Assembly: GCA_043736155.1 (NCBI GenBank)
Contig: JAYTDA010000187.1
Coordinates: 1 to 9,222 of the forward strand
From: JANNRR01 sp043736155
GTDB lineage: Bacteria > Pseudomonadota > Alphaproteobacteria > Rhodobacterales > Rhodobacteraceae
DNA length: 9,222 nt
Reading direction: 5' to 3'
The notes beneath the pieces are model-generated. The model did not search any database and was not told the origin of the DNA. It saw only the letters and a program-made list of their open reading frames with translations. The translations under genes were made by a program, and so were the position numbers. Below, piece by piece: positions 6,693 to 9,222 of the stretch (position 1 is its first letter; every line of letters begins with the position of its first letter).

Positions 6693-7762
6693 TGTTCGGA
6701 TGGTTCAAAAGATCAAAGCAGGAACAACGGGGCTCTGGTGGCTACACCACGCAAATCATGGCAGCGCGCGCCAGCTATGGTGCAGGTGCGTCTGGCGTCG
6801 CGGAGCTGACAGCCACGGTGCAGGGTTGCGTGAGCCTCTGGGAGGGGGCTTTCGCGGCCGCAGCGGTTAATGGCACCGACCTGTTGGACAGGCGCACCAT
6901 GGCGATGATGGGCCGGGCTCTGGCCTTGCGCGGGGAAGCGGTGTTCCTGATCCGGGATAATGGTCTGGTGCCATGCGCCGATTGGGACTTGTCGACACGC
7001 GACGGGCTGCCACGGGCCTATCGTGTCAGCGTGCCAGAAGCGGGCGGGTCCACAACTGAAACGGCACTGGCGGCTGAAGTGCTGCATGTGCGTATTGGCA
7101 GTGACCCGGTGGCACCGTGGATTGGGGTTGCGCCCTTGCGCCAGGCACCGATCACGGCGGGGCTTCTGCAAAGCCTCGAAACTGCTTTGGGCGAAGTGTT
7201 CGAAACCGCGCCTTTGGGCAGTCAAATCGTGCCGTTCCCGGAAAGCTCCGAAGTTGAAAAGGAACGTTTGGGCCGGTCGTTTCGCGGCACACCGGGGCGG
7301 GTGATCCTACGCGAATCCGTCACTGTCAGCGCTGCGGGCGGGCCAGCCCCGGCGCAGGATTGAAGTCCGAATCCCCTCACGCCTGATCTGTCCAAAGGCA
7401 TGGCGACGCAAACGCTTGAGGCCGCGCGGGATGCGATCTGCATGGCCTATGGAGTGTTGCCCGCGCTGGTCAATCCATCGGCAACGGGGCCGGTAGTCAG
7501 AGAGGCGCAGCGGCGTCTGGCGTCATGGGTGTTGCAGCCGATTGCAGGCATCGTCGCACAAGAGGCGAGCGTGAAGCTGGGCGCGGCTGTGGACATAGAC
7601 GTGGTGCTGCCCCTGCAAGCCTATGACGTTGGTGGCCGGGCGCGGGCATTCTCCACCTTTATCAGCGCACTCGCAGAAGCAAAGGCGGCAGGCCTGTCAC
7701 CTGCCGAAGTGGGCGGCGCGCTGAAATGGATCGAACTGGCAGAAAATGACGGGAGGGCTTGA
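6692..7762 (+). pseudogene. Phage portal protein (HK97-type), interrupted by in-frame TGA at 7361-7363
   Basis: The portal is a dodecameric ring at one capsid vertex through which TerL packages DNA. The first part (223 residues) shows MFGWFKRSKQ, VQGCVSLWEGAFAAAAV, RGEAVFLIRDNG and APWIGVAPLRQAPITAGLLQ. After GGPAPAQD comes a TGA, and the same frame continues SPNPLTPDLSKGM, then GVLPALVNPSATGPVVREAQ (a portal hallmark) to the stop at 7760-7762. In this family a Trp follows the Asp, so TGG to TGA by one G to A transition is the likely lesion. The full protein would be 356 codons. ATG 7400 opens the second part but has no obvious ribosome site. Without readthrough no functional portal is made, so head assembly would need another source. 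It lies after the capsid gene, unlike HK97. Confidence 0.85.
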
Positions 7763-7763
7763 G

Positions 7764-8090
7764 GTGGCGATCATTGATCAAATCGACAGGATGACTGAGC
7801 ACGGCAACGTGATAGGCGCAGCGGCCGGGGTGGCGATCATCCATCTGGCGCTTGCTGATCGGTTGCCTCTTGCGCAGGAGCTGTGCGCAGCGGCATTGGG
7901 CCTCAGACCCGCGCCTGATCTGCCGGAACTGCCACTGCCCGACCATGCCCCGTGGGCGCGGCTGCGAGCCTGTGTGAGCGACGTCGAGCATCTGGCGTGG
8001 GCACAGATGGCAGCCGCCGCGATAGAGGCACGGGATCAGCGCACGGCGGCGCGGCTGCAAGACCTGGTGGAACGGCGGTGCTGCCATTGA
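7764..8090 (+). CDS. Small alpha-helical hypothetical protein of the head module
   Basis: I do not recognise this 108-residue protein. It is Ala/Leu-rich with predicted helices (GNVIGAAAGVAIIHLALADRL, split here by position at 16-36, and EHLAWAQMAAAAIEARDQRTAARLQDLVE near the C-terminus; the latter is about residues 75-103). It ends in RRCCH. GTG 7764 is preferred because GGGAGGG at 7751-7757 lies 6 nt upstream. ATG 7746 is in frame and overlaps the portal end but lacks a ribosome site. It starts 1 nt after the portal stop and overlaps the next gene, so it belongs to the operon. The position after the portal suggests a head-completion or adaptor role, but nothing in the sequence proves it. 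Confidence 0.6.
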   Translation: MAIIDQIDRMTEHGNVIGAAAGVAIIHLALADRLPLAQELCAAALGLRPAPDLPELPLPDHAPWARLRACVSDVEHLAWAQMAAAAIEARDQRTAARLQDLVERRCCH

Positions 8091-8287
8091 TCGACTCGGA
8101 AACGGTCCTTTGGCTTTCAGTGCTGGTTGATGGTCTGCGCGAAGCCGCCAACGGCAAGGATCCATCGTGGCCATGGTCAGACGACTTCGCCACAGTCTGT
8201 GACTTGGCTCGAGTCGACAGCGATCTGGTGAGGGTGAAGTTCGAAACACGGGTCTATCGCGGAAGAACTTACCGAATTGTGAGATAG
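8078..8287 (+). CDS. Small hypothetical protein, last gene of the operon
   Basis: This 69-residue product is of unknown function. A helical N-terminus (TVLWLSVLVDGLREA) is followed by WPWSDDFATVCDLARVDSDL, then VRVKFETRV and a basic tail, RGRTYRIVR. The pattern DF--VC-LA--D-D-VR resembles a short helix-turn motif I associate with small alphaproteobacterial prophage proteins, which might bind DNA. This is a recollection of style, not a verified match. GTG 8078 overlaps the upstream gene by 13 bp. TTG 8087 gives a TTGA 4-bp overlap and would fit the coupling style of the operon. The frame ends 1 nt before the non-coding right flank. Confidence 0.5.
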   Translation: MLPLIDSETVLWLSVLVDGLREAANGKDPSWPWSDDFATVCDLARVDSDLVRVKFETRVYRGRTYRIVR

Positions 8288-8367
8288 CGCGGGTTGCGCG
8301 TCGGGTTTCGTCTCCCCCAAAGCAACTGGATCAGGCGGCAAGTGCCAAAACCCCGCCAGGACATGAC

Positions 8368-8386
8368 GCTCACTCTTTTCGTGAGC
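8368..8386. repeat. Hairpin GCTCAC-loop-GTGAGC
   Basis: GCTCAC (8368-8373) and GTGAGC (8381-8386) pair perfectly across a pyrimidine-rich 7-nt loop, 80 bp after the last gene. It has no U-tract after it, so it may be a stability hairpin or protein site, not a terminator. Confidence 0.4.
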
Positions 8387-8438
8387 AGGGTGTCAGGAAC
8401 ACATCGCCAAGCGGGATGCTTGGAGTGAAGCGGGCCGG

Positions 8439-8457
8439 GGCCGGGATGGTCCCGGCC
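8439..8457 (+). terminator. GC-rich hairpin, possible operon terminator
   Basis: GGCCGGGA (8439-8446) and TCCCGGCC (8450-8457) form a perfect 8-bp stem with a TGG loop, about 150 bp downstream of the final gene of the head operon. Only TT follows, so it is not a classical intrinsic terminator. A weak or factor-assisted terminator, or an attenuation hairpin, is possible. Confidence 0.4.
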
Positions 8458-8701
8458 TTGGATGCAACCAGTGATCGACCTTGAGGGCGGAGACGGCAAA
8501 CCCGACAGGGGCGAACCAGCACGCGGTTACGTCCGCACCTCGCCAGTTCTTTCAGCAGCTCCCCGCGTTAGGTCGCCGCATTCGGTGAAATGCACCCTGC
8601 ATTAGGGGACGCAAACTGTTCCCCCGGTGTTCCCCAACCGCCAAAGGTGAAAATCCCTCTTGGTGGATATTTTCATATCTCTCTGATATCTTTGGTATTT
8701 A

Positions 8702-8746
8702 TGGCTCCGGCGGTAGGGATCGAACCTACGACCAATTGATTAACAG
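8702..8746 (-). other. tRNA-Asn(GTT) 3' fragment = attachment-site core
   Basis: The minus strand reads the 3' 45 nt of a tRNA-Asn: anticodon loop CTGTTAA, 3' anticodon strand TCAAT, variable loop TGGTC, T-arm GTAGG-TTCGATC-CCTAC, acceptor strand CGCCGGA, discriminator G and encoded CCA. The 5' half is absent: beyond 8746 the + strand reads TTTTC where TCAAT would be needed to complete the anticodon stem. A break exactly at the anticodon loop is the classic crossover point for tyrosine integrases that use tRNA genes, so this is an att core left by integration and not a working tRNA. The element carrying the copy should lie to its right, with the integrase at 8903. Confidence 0.8.
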
Positions 8747-8778
8747 TTTTCTGGGCTAGACGGCTGGTGGACGGCTAA

Positions 8779-8818
8779 GCTAGTCTATTCCAAGCGTATA
8801 CAAAGGCTTGAGACTAGC
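8779..8818. repeat. Long bulged inverted repeat beside the att core
   Basis: GCTAGTCT (8779-8786) pairs with AGACTAGC (8811-8818). After a 4-nt bulge (8787-8790), CAAGC (8791-8795) pairs with GCTTG (8806-8810) around a 10-nt loop (8796-8805). That makes 13 base pairs in total, 32 bp from the tRNA core and 85 bp before the integrase start. Likely roles are a core-proximal recombinase or excisionase site, or an integrase operator. These are inferred from location. Confidence 0.55.
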
Positions 8819-8865
8819 ACCCACCCCCATAGACTGGCGCGCACAGATACCTTGACCCCATCTGC

Positions 8866-8887
8866 GCCTTACGTCAGCCTTACGTCA
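8866..8887 (+). repeat. Tandem 11-bp direct repeat, candidate integrase arm-type sites
   Basis: GCCTTACGTCA is repeated exactly, head to tail, at 8866-8876 and 8877-8887, ending 15 bp before the integrase ATG. Short direct repeats next to an att core and int gene are typical of arm-type sites. The position just upstream of the ribosome site also allows autoregulation of int. A weaker GCGCA-GAT/ATC-TGCGC inverted pair lies at about 8839-8867. Confidence 0.55.
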
Positions 8888-8902
8888 ACCCCGGAGACGC
8901 AC

Positions 8903-9222
8903 ATGACCACCTATCCCCCGAAGGCCCATCTCACTGACGCGATGGCCGCCAAGTTCCCCTTCCTCCCCTCCGGCCAGAAGCTGGTGGCCGATGACGACCA
9001 GAAGGGCCTCTACCTCAAGGTGGGCAAGACCGCCAAGACTTGGGTGGTCCAGACAGAGTTGCGGGTGCTGGACGAGCGGATGCAGCAAGTGCGCAAGACC
9101 GTGCGCCGCGCCTTCGGCTCCTTCCCGGAGATCAGCGTCAAGGAGGCCCGGGCGAAGGCCAAGGGGGAGCTGGCTGCGATCCTTGCCGGGGAAGGGCTGG
9201 GCAAGCCCAAGGCGGGAACCAC
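8903..9222 (+). CDS. Second tyrosine integrase, N-terminal part (runs off window)
   Basis: This is the start of a phage/island integrase. The open frame of 106 codons has no stop before the window edge. The N-terminus shows the arm-DNA-binding domain typical of P4/DUF4102-type integrases: LTDAMAAKFPFLPSGQ, then DDDQKGLYLKVGKTAKTWVV (residues about 30-49), VRKTVRRAFGSFPEISVKEA and a helical ARAKAKGELAAI. The start is ATG 8903 with GGAG at 8893-8896, 6 nt upstream. The catalytic domain lies outside the window. It is a different gene from the decayed integrase at 1-830, and it reads away from the tRNA-Asn fragment 156 bp upstream, so it probably uses that core as its att site. Confidence 0.85.
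   Translation, partial: MTTYPPKAHLTDAMAAKFPFLPSGQKLVADDDQKGLYLKVGKTAKTWVVQTELRVLDERMQQVRKTVRRAFGSFPEISVKEARAKAKGELAAILAGEGLGKPKAGT

Larger units (their letters stand above)
8288..8701. other. Non-coding right flank between the operon and the tRNA fragment
   Basis: I see no convincing gene in these 414 bases. The only longer frame (minus, 8269-8499) has proline/arginine-rich content typical of antisense GC bias. The stretch contains the hairpins listed separately, a repeated TGTTCCCC (8617-8624 and 8628-8635), and an AT-rich end (about 8650-8700) with GATAT-TTTC-ATATC at 8666-8679 and a CCAAAG/CTTTGG inverted pair at 8641-8646 and 8690-8695. The right end may be the satellite's terminal, att-proximal DNA or the host flank of the tRNA. 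Confidence 0.5.

Noticed and set aside
1313..7363. Stop-codon recoding as the reason for the internal stops
   Set aside because: Both TGA and TAG are involved, the true gene ends also use TGA, and the integrase is frameshifted as well. Decay is simpler.
8269..8499. Minus-strand 76-codon open frame in the right flank
   Set aside because: It has biased Arg/Pro content, overlaps the end of a sense gene and the GC-rich hairpin, and has no ribosome site that I could see.
8702..8746. A functional tRNA-Asn gene
   Set aside because: The 5' half (acceptor strand, D-arm and 5' anticodon strand) is missing from the adjacent sequence.

Overview
The window looks like accessory DNA of a high-GC alphaproteobacterium, most likely a Rhodobacterales member. 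The basis is strong G/C third-position bias in the structural genes, protein families typical of Rhodobacteraceae prophages, and a tRNA-Asn 3' fragment ending in GCCGGAGCCA. This lineage call is an inference from sequence style, not a database match.

Positions 1-8701 form one compact mobile element read entirely on the + strand. It begins with a decayed tyrosine integrase (1-830, cut by the window edge), followed by an AT-richer control region (831-1073), an AlpA-type regulator (1074-1271) and a winged-helix replication-initiator-like gene (1274-1798). The initiator gene carries four 23-24 bp spaced repeats inside its coding sequence, arranged like the lambda O/ori region. After an Arr-like ADP-ribosyltransferase-type gene (1899-2438) comes a tightly overlapped head and packaging operon: large terminase (2435-3949), HNH endonuclease (3940-4275), HK97-type major capsid protein (4268-5530), prohead protease (5527-6144), gp6-like head-tail connector (6141-6692), portal (6692-7762) and two small unknown genes (7764-8090, 8078-8287). 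No tail, tail-fibre, lysis, excisionase or small-terminase gene is recognisable.

Int + AlpA + Rep + capsid/packaging without tails in under 9 kb is the layout expected of a capsid-forming phage satellite (cf-PICI-like), which would make its own heads and borrow tails from a helper phage. A shrunken prophage is the alternative. The element is decaying: the integrase has two apparent frameshifts, and the initiator, connector and portal genes are each interrupted by one in-frame stop with homologous-looking sequence on both sides. AlpA, the ADP-ribosyltransferase-like gene, TerL, HNH, capsid and protease remain open.

Positions 8288-8701 hold no convincing gene but contain hairpins, one of which may be a terminator. 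At 8702-8746 lies exactly the 3' 45 nt of a tRNA-Asn(GTT) on the minus strand, starting at the anticodon loop and lacking the 5' half: a typical attachment-site core. To its right are an inverted repeat, a tandem 11-bp repeat and the start of a second tyrosine integrase (8903 to beyond the window). Two elements therefore appear to sit side by side at a tRNA-Asn attachment site.
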